Notes: a model not told the origin generated them from the sequence alone. DNA of 64,000 nt from Bacillota bacterium (GCA_023444055.1 JAEZRV010000095.1:1-64000); one strand, 5' to 3'. Shown: positions 17,418 through 25,813, numbered from the stretch's first letter. A program made the numbers and translations.

Positions 17418-18159
17418 GGAGTATTTTTTAATTTATTTACTTGCACATATGCTGGGAGATTTTTATTTCCAGAACGATAGGCTGGCAGTACTTAAAAATA
17501 ACAAAATATCTAAACTTTTTTTGCATATGGGCATATATTTACTTGCATACATAGTTGTTATTGTTCCGATATTTTCATCTAAAATGTTTATTTCTATTAT
17601 TGTTGTGGCTTCAATACATGCGCTTATTGACTTGGGAAAATGTTGCTTTATTAAGCATAATACTGAGCGAAAAGGTTCTGCTAGAACAATTTACATAGTT
17701 GATCAAGCAATTCATATAGCGAGTTTGGTGTTAGTGGCTTATTATATGACAGTTAACAATGTACCCATATATTTATTAAATATATTTGACAAGTTTTTAA
17801 ATGTATTGGGCGTAGGGGAAATAGAAATGCTATCAGCATTGTGTATGGTACTGTTTGTATTAAAACCTACAAACATAACTATAAAACAGCTCCTATCAAA
17901 GTATAAGCCAGAAGAATGTATCATGTTTACAAAAAAGGATGACAGAAATACTGGAGAATTTATAGGTATATTAGAGAGGCTTATTATATATATTTTGTTG
18001 CTAATGAACCAGATTTCAGCAATAGGTCTGGTGCTTACTGCTAAATCTGTAGCAAGGTATAATAAGATATCAGAAGATAAGGATTTTGCTGAATACTATT
18101 TATTAGGAACATTATTAAGTACGATGCTTGTAGTAGTAATGTTTAAGCTTATATACTAG
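17410..18159 (+). CDS. DUF3307 multi-pass membrane protein
   Basis: 249 residues, about seven hydrophobic segments. The N-terminus (YLLAHMLGDFYFQND) followed by an LHMGIYLLAY helix and ASIHALIDLGK is the DUF3307 signature. The ATG overlaps the end of satD and is preceded by AAGGAGAGAG, so translation is coupled. Function unknown; the constant association with SatD suggests that they act together. Confidence 0.85.
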   Translation: MFKEYFLIYLLAHMLGDFYFQNDRLAVLKNNKISKLFLHMGIYLLAYIVVIVPIFSSKMFISIIVVASIHALIDLGKCCFIKHNTERKGSARTIYIVDQAIHIASLVLVAYYMTVNNVPIYLLNIFDKFLNVLGVGEIEMLSALCMVLFVLKPTNITIKQLLSKYKPEECIMFTKKDDRNTGEFIGILERLIIYILLLMNQISAIGLVLTAKSVARYNKISEDKDFAEYYLLGTLLSTMLVVVMFKLIY

Positions 18160-18202
18160 AATAGTTTTATTTTTTTGTGCCAAAGTGGGCGTGGAGGTTA
18201 TT

Positions 18203-18832
18203 ATGAGGTTTATAAACAAATGGTCATACTCTTGTGCAAAAGGTCTATCCCAGATGCTCAACGAAGATCACCAAAAAAAAGCTGTATATTATTATGGATT
18301 CCAAATAGGGATTGGCAGTATTTTTAATTTTGTTACGTTAGTAGCTGTTTCCCTTATTCTTGGAGTGTTGATCCCAGCACTTACAATATTGGTATCATTT
18401 GCACTGCTCCGCAAGGTGGCGGGTGGGTACCATATGAAAACCTATGGGAAGTGTCTTTTTGTAACGATAGGTTTATTTGTTACATCAGCCTTGATCGCCC
18501 GGTATACAAATCAGTATTGGGGTATTGAGAGTCTCATGATTTTTTTAACATTGACATTTATAGCGGCTATATGTGCTTTAATTAAGTATGCACCAAAAGA
18601 TACACCAAACAGATTGATTACAGATCCAAAGGAAAAAAGGAAGTTTAAAACGCTATCAATTATTTATATGTTTGTATGGCTAATATTGGTTTTAGTGTTA
18701 ACAATGCATGGAATGAATATGTATACTCTTTCATTATGCTTTAGTGTTTTACTTGAGGTGTTTGGGATTACACCAATTGGGCACAAGCTTTTTGAGAAAA
18801 TTGAGTATGGACTGACACCAAAGGCATGTTAA
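18203..18832 (+). CDS. agrB: AgrB-type peptide-processing membrane protease
   Basis: 210 residues with several membrane helices. With the ATG at 18203 (SD GTGGAGG) the catalytic His and Cys fall at positions 77 and 84 in VAGGYHMKTYGKCLF, the same numbers as in S. aureus AgrB, which supports this start over upstream GTG codons. AgrB cuts the AgrD propeptide C-terminally and forms the thiolactone. The matching agrD lies at 20088. No satC-type or kinase gene is adjacent. Confidence 0.93.
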   Translation: MRFINKWSYSCAKGLSQMLNEDHQKKAVYYYGFQIGIGSIFNFVTLVAVSLILGVLIPALTILVSFALLRKVAGGYHMKTYGKCLFVTIGLFVTSALIARYTNQYWGIESLMIFLTLTFIAAICALIKYAPKDTPNRLITDPKEKRKFKTLSIIYMFVWLILVLVLTMHGMNMYTLSLCFSVLLEVFGITPIGHKLFEKIEYGLTPKAC

Positions 18833-18865
18833 AAGAAATTAATGCATTAAGTTACCAAAAAATAT

Positions 18866-19035
18866 ATTGAATTACAGCAGTTAATGCATCATTTATAGTG
18901 GTATGCTATCTTGAATTGACATTTAAACTTGTTGATTTACAGATTGAGCACCACCTATTGTTGCTTTTACTGTATTGAATTGACACTCAAAACAAATTGA
19001 TTTACAATTAATGTATCATCTAAAGTGCTTTTATT
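18866..19035. repeat. Degenerate tandem repeat of about 65 bp, nearly three units
   Basis: Units start at about 18872, 18936 and 19001, each with TTACA near the start and TTGAATTGACA near the middle in units 1 and 2 (TTTACAnATT also shared). Divergence is high. It fills the 422-bp gap between agrB and the sensor gene. TTGACA in each unit could serve as a -35, but no good -10 follows. The rest of the gap (19036-19254) shows nothing else. Confidence 0.5.
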
Positions 19036-19254
19036 ATCTTAAAACTGATCCAATAAACATTACACACGATAAAATCAAAACAACAACTGTATATTTACAA
19101 ATTAGTGTAAAAATTGCTAATGCAATAATAGTTTTAATGTAGCATATATTGTCGATTAGCTGGTGTAATTAAGTCTTTTTCTGAATGTCTTTACTTAATG
19201 AAAATTTTATCATAAACTAGAAACGAAAATAATTTATAGAAAAGGTGATTTTTG

Positions 19255-20064
19255 ATGGTAATGAATTTGTACATATTATTTTTAGTATCATTACCTGAAG
19301 CATTTTTAAATTTAATAATAGCCTTACTTATTACTGAACGTAGAGAAAATTTGAAAATAAATAAGCATAATGTAATTAGGTTTTTAACAGCATTATCCTT
19401 AATGCTCTTAGCATCATGTATTATAAGACCGATATCTCCTAATATATTAACAAGTGTAGCATTACATACTATTGCATATACATTTATAATGATGCTTGTA
19501 TACAGGATGAAGCTGGTATATGCCTTATTTGGAATAGCATTCGTTTTTATGATAATGACTACGGCTGAAGTTATATATTCACCATACGTGATTACATATT
19601 GCTTTAATGGAATGGAAAATCTTCAAAATGGATATTATTGGTATGTGCTGCTTTCTTTACCTCAAAGGATTATACAGATACTGGTAGCAGTATTTTTATG
19701 GAAGCATGATATTTTACTTGCTACACGCATAAGCGGAAAATTTCATAAGATGTTTCTGGCATCATTTTTATTGTTAGGGTTTGGAGAACAATTGTTATAT
19801 TTTGTATTTGTTTCAATTTTTGATAAGTTGCAGATAGTCTATCAAATAGCATTCTCGGTAGCTATGTTTATAATAGTGCTGGTGCTTAATTTTTTAGTTT
19901 TTAAATTGATTTATACTGTGATTACTGGTTTAGTGGTAAAAACCTTTAATAAATATAATGACTTAGAGAATGATGTGAAATTTGCTTTTGATGAAATACG
20001 TACCTTATTGGTAAATAATCAGGTAGAGGAAGCAGTTAAACTTATAGATGACCTTAATGGGTAA
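19255..20064 (+). CDS. AgrC-like membrane sensor without kinase domain
   Basis: 269 residues from ATG 19255 (AGGTG about 8 bases upstream). Six to seven membrane helices occupy about 1-225, as in AgrC receptors. The tail then reads NDVKFAFDEIRTLLVNNQV-EEAVKLID, which lines up residue by residue with the first dimerisation helix of the kinase at 40825 (HDMKNHLCAIETLINMNEY-GKAVEHIS), except that the phospho-acceptor His is Asn and no ATPase domain follows. Sitting between agrB and agrD, it probably binds or responds to the same cyclic peptide without signalling by phosphorylation. A simple membrane helper protein is the alternative. Confidence 0.7.
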   Translation: MVMNLYILFLVSLPEAFLNLIIALLITERRENLKINKHNVIRFLTALSLMLLASCIIRPISPNILTSVALHTIAYTFIMMLVYRMKLVYALFGIAFVFMIMTTAEVIYSPYVITYCFNGMENLQNGYYWYVLLSLPQRIIQILVAVFLWKHDILLATRISGKFHKMFLASFLLLGFGEQLLYFVFVSIFDKLQIVYQIAFSVAMFIIVLVLNFLVFKLIYTVITGLVVKTFNKYNDLENDVKFAFDEIRTLLVNNQVEEAVKLIDDLNG

Positions 20065-20087
20065 ATTTAATATAGAGGAGAACAATT

Positions 20088-20231
20088 ATGAAGTCAAAAA
20101 TTAAATTTTTACTTGCACCTTTGTCAGCTGTGATTACAATGCTTGCACTATCAGGTGTTTGCTCGGCATGTATGTCAACTTATTATCAGCCAAAAGCTCC
20201 AAAGCATTTGGTAAATCGTGATAAGCAATAA
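20088..20231 (+). CDS. agrD: AgrD-type cyclic lactone autoinducer precursor
   Basis: 47 residues: amphipathic hydrophobic N-terminal helix (MKSKIKFLLAPLSAVITM), then SGVCSACMSTYYQPKAPKHL and a charged tail. The Cys28-x-x-x-Tyr followed by YQPKAPK matches the clostridial AgrD rule, in which the ring is Cys plus four residues and the QPKxPK segment is the recognition tail removed by AgrB. I predict a CMSTY thiolactone ring with a short tail containing Ser-Ala. SD GAGGAG stands eight bases upstream. A terminator follows. Confidence 0.88.
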   Translation: MKSKIKFLLAPLSAVITMLALSGVCSACMSTYYQPKAPKHLVNRDKQ

Positions 20232-20265
20232 TTTCAAAGAAATTTGCTTACATAGCAATTTAAAG

Positions 20266-20308
20266 AACAGCAAAAAACACCTGTAATATTATAGGTGTTT
20301 TTGCTGTT
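20266..20308. terminator. Bidirectional terminator between agrD and the XRE gene
   Basis: AACAGCAAAAAACACCT (20266-20282) pairs with AGGTGTTTTTGCTGTT (20293-20308). A and T runs on either side serve both converging genes; the XRE stop codon lies inside it. Confidence 0.9.
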
Positions 20309-20690
20309 TTAGCTGTTCAATTCTTTTATTTATAAGTTCTTCAAATTCATAGGGTTCTATATTGGATTCCTTCATAATTACTGCTAACCGCAGATAAGGT
20401 ATAAATTCTTTATTTTTTAAATAGTATTCAAAAGCATATAATTCAGGGGCTAAAGGTTTTCTTGTTTTCGTAGACATTTTTCCTGAATCATCAGTGATTC
20501 CCAGCATATAATCCGACGATACGTTGAAATGCTTTGAAAGTAAGGCGATAACATTTGGGTCAGGTTCTCTTTCACCTAGTTCATATTTTGATATGGTTTC
20601 TCTACTCTTTCCCAAAGCTTTTCCAACTTCATTCTGTGATTGCTTTTTGTCTTTGCGCAATTGTTTGACTCTCTCTGAAAAAACAGACAT
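20289..20690 (-). CDS. XRE-family transcriptional regulator
   Basis: 133 residues. HTH_3 domain at about 6-62: LRKDKKQSQNEVGKALGKSR, then ETISKYELGEREPD and LSKHFNVSSDYMLG. The last 70 residues are a helical domain of unknown role. On the minus strand the start is preceded by AGGTGATT. It converges on agrD and is the only DNA-binding regulator next to the agr genes, so control of that locus or of the divergent structured transcript at 20964 is possible. Confidence 0.9.
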   Translation of the reverse strand: MSVFSERVKQLRKDKKQSQNEVGKALGKSRETISKYELGEREPDPNVIALLSKHFNVSSDYMLGITDDSGKMSTKTRKPLAPELYAFEYYLKNKEFIPYLRLAVIMKESNIEPYEFEELINKRIEQLKQQKHL

Positions 20691-20928
20691 TTTTTAATCA
20701 CCTCATTAGATAATTATAAGGGATTAAAGTTGTTTAAAGCAATCCTTTTTACAAAGTCAATTGAAGTTTAAAACATTGACTATTAGATAAGGCATATGCT
20801 TAAGGCTTTTAGAGGGTTTGCTATTGAACCTTTTTATAGTGTAAGTATAGAAATATGTCATTATAATATAAGTTTAAACATATAAGATTCAATTAGTAGA
20901 AATAATTCTAAAATATACCAAAAAGTAG

Positions 20929-20957
20929 TTGACTGCCTTTACTTGTAGTATTATAAT
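20929..20957 (+). promoter_or_regulatory. Strong sigma-A promoter
   Basis: TTGACT (20929-20934), 17-bp spacer, TATAAT (20952-20957). Transcription would start near 20964, at the first base of a stem-loop and over 300 bp before any reading frame. GGTACGAAGTGTACC, an imperfect palindrome, lies just after it. Confidence 0.85.
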
Positions 20958-20963
20958 GAAATG

Positions 20964-21222
20964 GTACGAAGTGTACCGGATTAATTTTAAATTTTTCGAC
21001 AAACTATCTGAAATAAGTTGGTACACTTCTATTTTATAAATATAATCTGTTTATACATAATAATGGTACTAATGGTATCTAAATTGTTTAGCAGATTCTC
21101 ATAAACTCATTTCTCCTGAAATTATGAGATTAAAAGAAGGCACTGGTACCTAAATAAATTAATATCAAAACCGTGCCGGATTTTGAGGGTGGGGGATTGA
21201 ATGCCCCCCCCCTTCCCACCCT
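20964..21222 (+). ncRNA. Candidate structured RNA or long structured 5' leader
   Basis: Between the promoter and a GC-rich hairpin lie four stems: GAAGTGTACC 20968-20977 with GGTACACTTC 21020-21029; CTCATAA with TTATGAG around 21099-21131; GGCACTGGT with ACCGTGCC around 21140-21178; and GGGTGGGGG 21187-21195 with CCTTCCCACCC, a terminator-like end. TGGTATCTAAAT and TGGTACCTAAAT repeat within it. No protein frame is supported. It matches no RNA family I know and may be a free small RNA or a leader for the small gene at 21282. Confidence 0.5.
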
Positions 21223-21281
21223 GTTTTATCAGTATAAATACAAAAGCAAAAATAAATATGCTATAAGCAAGGAGGAGTAAA

Positions 21282-21458
21282 ATGATATACAACGATACAG
21301 AAAGAGAAAGAATGAAGAACAGTATAATGGATAAAATTCTTTCTGAAATAATGAAAGTCCTTATTTATTCAGATAAAATGGATAAAGAGAATACTGAAGA
21401 TGTAAGTGAATCGGTTGACCGTTTAATGATGAACTATTTATGGAAAATTAGACGTTGA
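21282..21458 (+). CDS. Small protein of unknown function, 58 residues
   Basis: A strong SD (AAGGAGGAG) six bases before the ATG supports translation. The product is charged and helical (MIYNDTERERMKNSIMDKIL start, MNYLWKIRR end), with no membrane segment or motif I recognise. It follows the candidate structured RNA and could belong to the same transcript. Confidence 0.6.
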   Translation: MIYNDTERERMKNSIMDKILSEIMKVLIYSDKMDKENTEDVSESVDRLMMNYLWKIRR

Positions 21459-21857
21459 AAAATGTCATAATTGATATGTTGACATAATTAAATTTATATT
21501 ATAAACTTAAATAGTTGGTAATGTAAAAAAATTACTTTATAAGAAAACTCTTAGAACTTAAACTGAGAGTCGTTTCTATGTGTGCGTATCTCTCTTTACA
21601 GTAATCAAATTCATAAAAATTCTAAAACTAAATCTTATATATCAAAGAAAAAACAAAGTATTTAAAAGCTATCAAACTATTTTAAAGCTGTCAAACTAGC
21701 TATCGGACTAACTGTCAAACTATTACCTAAATTACTAAAGTAAATTAAAACAAATAATCAAGGTTACTTGAAATCTCAATTGTCTTGGTTAGAATCAAAT
21801 ATAATCTAGAGTATGACATATCATTTTTAAAATTATACATTTCGGCAAGAGGGTTCT
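21459..21857. other. Intergenic region before radC
   Basis: Contains a small hairpin at 21547-21570 (ACTCTTAG with CTGAGAGT) and, at about 21668-21726, short repeats of TCAAACTA (ATCAAACTATT, GTCAAACTAGC, GTCAAACTATT). No gene seen. Confidence 0.4.
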
Positions 21858-22535
21858 ATGGAAAAAAAACTACATGAGGGACATCGTAAAAGAGTAAAAA
21901 CTAGGTACTTAACAGAAGGCATAGATGCATTTGAGGACTATCAAGTGCTAGAAATGTTGCTATTTTTCTGTATCCCGATGAAAGATACAAATGAGCTGGC
22001 GCACAAAATGATCAATGAATATGGCTCTTTAGCAGGAGTGTTTGAAGCTGACCCAAAAGATATTTGTAGAAAATGTGGAGTCAGTGAGAATACCGCCATT
22101 CTTGTTTCGTTAATACCTTCATTATCAAGAAGATACCTAAAAGGAAAATGGGGAGACAAGCCCATTCTGAATAGCTCAACTAAGGCAGGAGAATACGCAA
22201 TAGCCTTGTTTGCAGGAAGAACGTATGAAGCATTTTATGTAATATGTTTAGACTCGCAGAATAGAGTGAATTATGCTGCGTTACTTCACGAAGGAACATT
22301 AAACGAAGTGCCTGTATATCCCAGATTGGTAGTAGAGTTGGTTTTGAGGCATCAAGCAAATAGCATAATACTTGCCCATAACCATCCTGGTGGAAGCTTA
22401 AATCCATCGAATGATGATATTGAATTGACCAAGAAAATAAAGGCAGCTCTTGAGCCTATATCAGTTAAGGTTGTAGACCACATTATTGCAGCAGGTAGTA
22501 GGTATATGAGCTTTAAAGAGCGGGATTTAATATAA
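21858..22535 (+). CDS. radC: RadC family JAB/MPN-domain protein
   Basis: 225 residues. N-terminal helix-hairpin-helix part (about 1-95) and C-terminal MPN domain with the JAMM zinc motif H174-N-H176-PGGSLNPSND-D187. This is the length and layout of RadC/YeeS proteins, metal-dependent hydrolase folds of unclear role that are frequent in genomic islands. Start ATG has GAGGG nine bases upstream. It does not look like part of a mre operon, so it may be the mobile-island form rather than the core one. Confidence 0.92.
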   Translation: MEKKLHEGHRKRVKTRYLTEGIDAFEDYQVLEMLLFFCIPMKDTNELAHKMINEYGSLAGVFEADPKDICRKCGVSENTAILVSLIPSLSRRYLKGKWGDKPILNSSTKAGEYAIALFAGRTYEAFYVICLDSQNRVNYAALLHEGTLNEVPVYPRLVVELVLRHQANSIILAHNHPGGSLNPSNDDIELTKKIKAALEPISVKVVDHIIAAGSRYMSFKERDLI

Positions 22536-22616
22536 TTATTATGGACTTGTTCTGCAAAATGGCTAATAGCTTTTAAAAGGATCGCTTTTAAAATGGCACT
22601 AAACAATTGGAATTAC

Positions 22617-22645
22617 TTGACATATTACTTAAAATATGATATAGT
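22617..22645 (+). promoter_or_regulatory. Sigma-A promoter of the MBL-fold operon
   Basis: TTGACA (22617-22622), 17-bp spacer, TATAGT (22640-22645), 39 bp before the first ATG. Confidence 0.85.
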
Positions 22646-22684
22646 ATAGAGATTAAATACGCAAAATTTGGATGAAAAATAACT

Positions 22685-23815
22685 ATGAAGAATGATGGGT
22701 GCAATGGTATTCCGTTGAAATTAGAACCTTATTTTAATAAAGATTCACAGTTTCATTATTATTGTGAGTCACAGGGCTTTGTTAAAGATTATCGGGACAT
22801 TGATAATAAATTTATTTGCTTAAAGGGTTTTTCCTCCAGCACTCCTATAGTTCATTCGGCGGCTTTTAATATGGAGTGTAGAGGCGGAGGCTTCTTTTTC
22901 CGCTATAATGGTTGTGGTATAGTAGTTGACCCAGGTATTGGCTTTGTTTCTTTAATGCATCAGAATAATATTTTTATTGATGATATAGATATAGTTATTG
23001 TTACGCATAATCATATTGACCATAATAATGATGTTAGAAGCTTGTCGGCATTGTTGCATGAATTTAACAGAGATAAAACTAGATCACTAAAATTCTATAA
23101 AAAAATTAAATGTGAATTTGAAGAACCGAAGGAACATAAAATAAAATGGATTATGGATGCTGAAACTATTGTCAGTAATAGAGATATTATGGGAAATCAA
23201 ACTGTACAAGATTTGTCAAGGCTTACCCAATGGGAGGCTATTGACAATGACGGCAATATTGAATTAATGTCAATAAACACAGAGCATATAAAAAGTAATG
23301 ACGATACATATAAAAATAATACATATGGCATAAAGCTTAAATTTAAAGATGAAAGAAATAGTCCTGTTTGGGGATATACATCGGACACACGTTTTTTTGA
23401 TAAGTTGATAGGATTATATGATGATACGGATGTTATTTTATTTAATATAAGTGACATATATGCTAAAGATGTACAGAAAATAAAGCAAAAAAATAATCAT
23501 TTAGGATTTAATGGTAGCCTAAAGCTATTGAGTGGAGTAAAAGCTAAACTTGCATTAGCAACTGAGTTTTGTTGTGTTAATGGTGACTGTAGACACGAGA
23601 TTGTGCTGGAGTTAAAGAAGGAGTTAGAGAAGGTTAATTCTAATAATAAAATGAGAATTGTGCCTGCGGAGTCAGGATTAAGAATATCTATATCTGGTGA
23701 ACAGGTAAATTGTTCGATATGCAAAAAGTTAAATGATATTAACCTTGTTAAAGCTTGTAGACCAGAAAGAGAGTATGAACAAATTAAGTATATTTGTGAA
23801 GATTGCCTATTATAA
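22685..23815 (+). CDS. Metallo-beta-lactamase-fold hydrolase with C-terminal zinc ribbon
   Basis: 376 residues. The MBL metal motif is T107-HNHIDH113, preceded by the strand IVVDPGIGFVSLM. Further metal ligands are likely at EHIKSND and TSDTRFF. The last 40 residues hold two Cys pairs (C343-SI-C346 and C371-ED-C374), a treble-clef or ribbon that may bind nucleic acid. The layout resembles tRNase Z/Lactamase_B-type enzymes without their known exosites. It heads a four-gene operon with its own promoter and terminator next to radC and a restriction system, so a defence function is possible. The substrate is unknown. Confidence 0.8.
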   Translation: MKNDGCNGIPLKLEPYFNKDSQFHYYCESQGFVKDYRDIDNKFICLKGFSSSTPIVHSAAFNMECRGGGFFFRYNGCGIVVDPGIGFVSLMHQNNIFIDDIDIVIVTHNHIDHNNDVRSLSALLHEFNRDKTRSLKFYKKIKCEFEEPKEHKIKWIMDAETIVSNRDIMGNQTVQDLSRLTQWEAIDNDGNIELMSINTEHIKSNDDTYKNNTYGIKLKFKDERNSPVWGYTSDTRFFDKLIGLYDDTDVILFNISDIYAKDVQKIKQKNNHLGFNGSLKLLSGVKAKLALATEFCCVNGDCRHEIVLELKKELEKVNSNNKMRIVPAESGLRISISGEQVNCSICKKLNDINLVKACRPEREYEQIKYICEDCLL

Positions 23816-23853
23816 AATAGAATATAGAAATAGGCATTGTATAAAGGGTGTTT

Positions 23854-24294
23854 ATGAGAGAGTATGAATATATTGTTATTGCCATTGAGGAGTTTTTATG
23901 TGATAATATAGCAGCAATCGTTTGTTTAGAGAATTACAATAATTGCCAACTATATGGGGGCTTTAGAAAATTCTTTGAAAGTTATAGACGGTTGCATGAA
24001 GCATATCAAGAAAAAGCAGAATCATTTAAAAATAGTGAAATAGAAGAAAAACAGAAGTTTCATGATGAATGTGAACAGAACAGAAATAAAATGTTAGATG
24101 CATTTATTATAGATGCAAATTTTTATTCAAAAAATATTGACTTCAAGAGTGAGGTTGATAATTATTATTCAAAACTAGATGAGGAAGATATTATAACTCC
24201 TGAAAAAAGGATTTATGTTCATAAATATCTTTTATCATTAATTAGCAATAATAGCAAAGAGAAAGAAGGAGAACGAGATGGTAACAAAGCTTAG
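23854..24294 (+). CDS. Uncharacterised helical protein, second gene of MBL operon
   Basis: 146 residues from ATG 23854 (AAAGGGTG just upstream). It is acidic, helical and rich in Glu, Lys and Tyr, with no membrane segment. No domain recognised. It overlaps the next gene by 17 bp, showing tight coupling. It may form a complex with the MBL-fold enzyme. Confidence 0.75.
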   Translation: MREYEYIVIAIEEFLCDNIAAIVCLENYNNCQLYGGFRKFFESYRRLHEAYQEKAESFKNSEIEEKQKFHDECEQNRNKMLDAFIIDANFYSKNIDFKSEVDNYYSKLDEEDIITPEKRIYVHKYLLSLISNNSKEKEGERDGNKA

Positions 24295-24472
24295 TGACCA
24301 GTTTCATGATTTAATTAATTTTGATGTCCCTAGAATAATGCTTTCACCTGTAGAAGATCGTGGAGGATATATATCTGATAATCATGAAAATGGCCTTATA
24401 CAAAAAGACATTAAATATGCGGAAAATGGGTTCATTGCAAAATATTGCATGGAAAATGGTATAAATGATTAA
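24278..24472 (+). CDS. Uncharacterised 64-residue protein, third gene of MBL operon
   Basis: Starts inside the previous gene at an ATG with AAGGAG eight bases upstream and ends inside the next gene (8-bp overlap, ATGATTAA). The product is soluble with no known motif; VPRIMLSPVEDRGGYISDN is its most distinctive stretch. Confidence 0.7.
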   Translation: MVTKLSDQFHDLINFDVPRIMLSPVEDRGGYISDNHENGLIQKDIKYAENGFIAKYCMENGIND

Positions 24473-25058
24473 TCTATCTAAGATGAATATTACAGATAAG
24501 GATAATTATTGTCACCGTATCTATCAAAAGGACATATTAGAGACATCAGAGTTTTTAGTAGTATGTGACGATTTAGCAAATATACTGCGTATATTTTTAC
24601 CTATTGCATGCTATACAAATTTTAGAGATGCATTATTTCACTTCAGACGTATGGTTAGGGCTTACGAAGTAAATGAGATTATGTGTCAGGCATTTGCAGT
24701 AAAAGAACATACTAAAAGAGCCAAGACAGATGCTGCATTGTATTTGTTAAGAAGATTTTCAGACATTGCGTTATACATGATACAAAATCACGAGAGATAT
24801 AAGATATTATCAGATATTCAGATAGAATTACAAGACAAAGCTAACATTATGGGAGAATGTATATCAAATTATAGATTAAGCGGAATGATGTTTTCAGAAA
24901 GTAAGTACTTAAAGATTTCTTATGAGAAAGGCATTGCTTTGATAATTGAGTACTTAAAATTCATAAATTTAAATTTGCAATGCGAATTCAAAAATGCTGT
25001 TGACGAAATAAGGAAATCAAATAGATCTCGAAACAACGAAGAATACCCCACAGATTAA
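24465..25058 (+). CDS. Uncharacterised all-helical protein, fourth gene of MBL operon
   Basis: 197 residues, predicted alpha-helical, with conserved-looking FRDALFHFRRMVRAYE at about 52-67 and a long helix near YLLRRFSDIALYMI. No known domain recognised. It resembles in style the gene at 23854 (both have a FxxxFRxxR..YE-like helix: FRKFFESYRRLHEAYQ there), so the two could be distant relatives that pair. A terminator overlaps its end. Confidence 0.75.
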   Translation: MINLSKMNITDKDNYCHRIYQKDILETSEFLVVCDDLANILRIFLPIACYTNFRDALFHFRRMVRAYEVNEIMCQAFAVKEHTKRAKTDAALYLLRRFSDIALYMIQNHERYKILSDIQIELQDKANIMGECISNYRLSGMMFSESKYLKISYEKGIALIIEYLKFINLNLQCEFKNAVDEIRKSNRSRNNEEYPTD

Positions 25059-25079
25059 TTAGATTTGTGAGGTTTTTTG
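25045..25079 (+). terminator. Intrinsic terminator of the MBL operon
   Basis: ACCCCACAGATT pairs imperfectly with AGATTTGTGAGGT, followed by TTTTTTG. It begins within the last codons of the fourth gene. Confidence 0.8.
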
Positions 25080-25089
25080 TTTCTTAACA

Positions 25090-25323
25090 TTATTTCGTAA
25101 GATGGCTAATCCAAAAACCTAAACAAATTCCAACTGTTCCTAAAATAAGAGAGTATATAAAAGAGATATGTGAATTGTATTTTCGTAGAGCCATTGAATT
25201 TTTATAATATAGCTCAGCATCAATCCTTGCCTTAGCTTTTGCAAGCTCAAGAAAGTACTCTGATATTTGCTCATCAGTTTTCAATTCCAAATTAATTAGA
25301 TCTTTCTGACTAATCATTCCCAT
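25090..25323 (-). CDS. Small single-pass membrane protein
   Basis: 77 residues. Charged helical N-terminal half (QISEYFLELAKAKARID) and one membrane helix near the C-terminus (FIYSLILGTVGICLGFWI). A GGGGGG-type SD precedes the ATG. It converges on the MBL operon. No family recognised. Confidence 0.65.
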   Translation of the reverse strand: MGMISQKDLINLELKTDEQISEYFLELAKAKARIDAELYYKNSMALRKYNSHISFIYSLILGTVGICLGFWISHLTK

Positions 25324-25567
25324 ATGTCATCCCCCCCATTATTACTAATATGACGTTTGAGGACAAACATGACAAATTTATATAAATAAATTTTGGGATG
25401 CTAGAGTAATAAAAAATTATTTGTGCAAATCGTTTTATTTTAATTAAATTTCGTATTTTTTACATAGATAATGCCCACAATAATAGTAAATAGTGGGTGA
25501 ACACAGATAAACTTTTTTTATAATTACGCTTGTCTAAGTTACGAAGACAGGAAGGAGGTCTTTAGCT

Positions 25568-25699
25568 ATGGAAAAAGATAAACAACAACCTGACCTGAGA
25601 AAGGCCAGAGCTGAAGTTAGTAATGGAAAAATTCCGAACCCTGGTCAGAATTCAAGCACAAAGAGCAACAAGAAACCTAAAGATAAGAATGAAAAATAA
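25568..25699 (+). CDS. Small basic hydrophilic protein, 43 residues
   Basis: ATG preceded by GGAAGGAGGT, one of the best SD sites of the window. The product is disordered and Lys-rich (ends KKPKDKNEK), with no hydrophobic segment. No family recognised. A terminator-type hairpin follows 20 bp after the stop. Confidence 0.6.
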   Translation: MEKDKQQPDLRKARAEVSNGKIPNPGQNSSTKSNKKPKDKNEK

Positions 25700-25718
25700 A
25701 TGCTTGCATTAAGACAAA

Positions 25719-25813
25719 GAGGCTGTTGTACACTTTCTGAGTTAAGAATATCTTGTAGATGGTAATTGATACCCAACAAGTGTTGTTAACTCGTTTCTGC
25801 AACAGTCTTTTTT
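25719..25813 (+). terminator. Long imperfect hairpin with T tract
   Basis: AGGCTGTTGTA...CTGAGTTAA pairs with TTAACTCG...TGCAACAGTCT and is followed by TTTTTTATTT. The core sequence resembles the inverted-repeat element at 2840-2941. Confidence 0.7.

Noticed and set aside
18866..19035. Short tandem repeats as a CRISPR array
   Set aside because: Units are degenerate, there is no repeat-spacer alternation and no cas genes are present.
21858..22535. radC as evidence of an intact mobile element
   Set aside because: No integrase, transposase, att repeats or tRNA gene were found around it.
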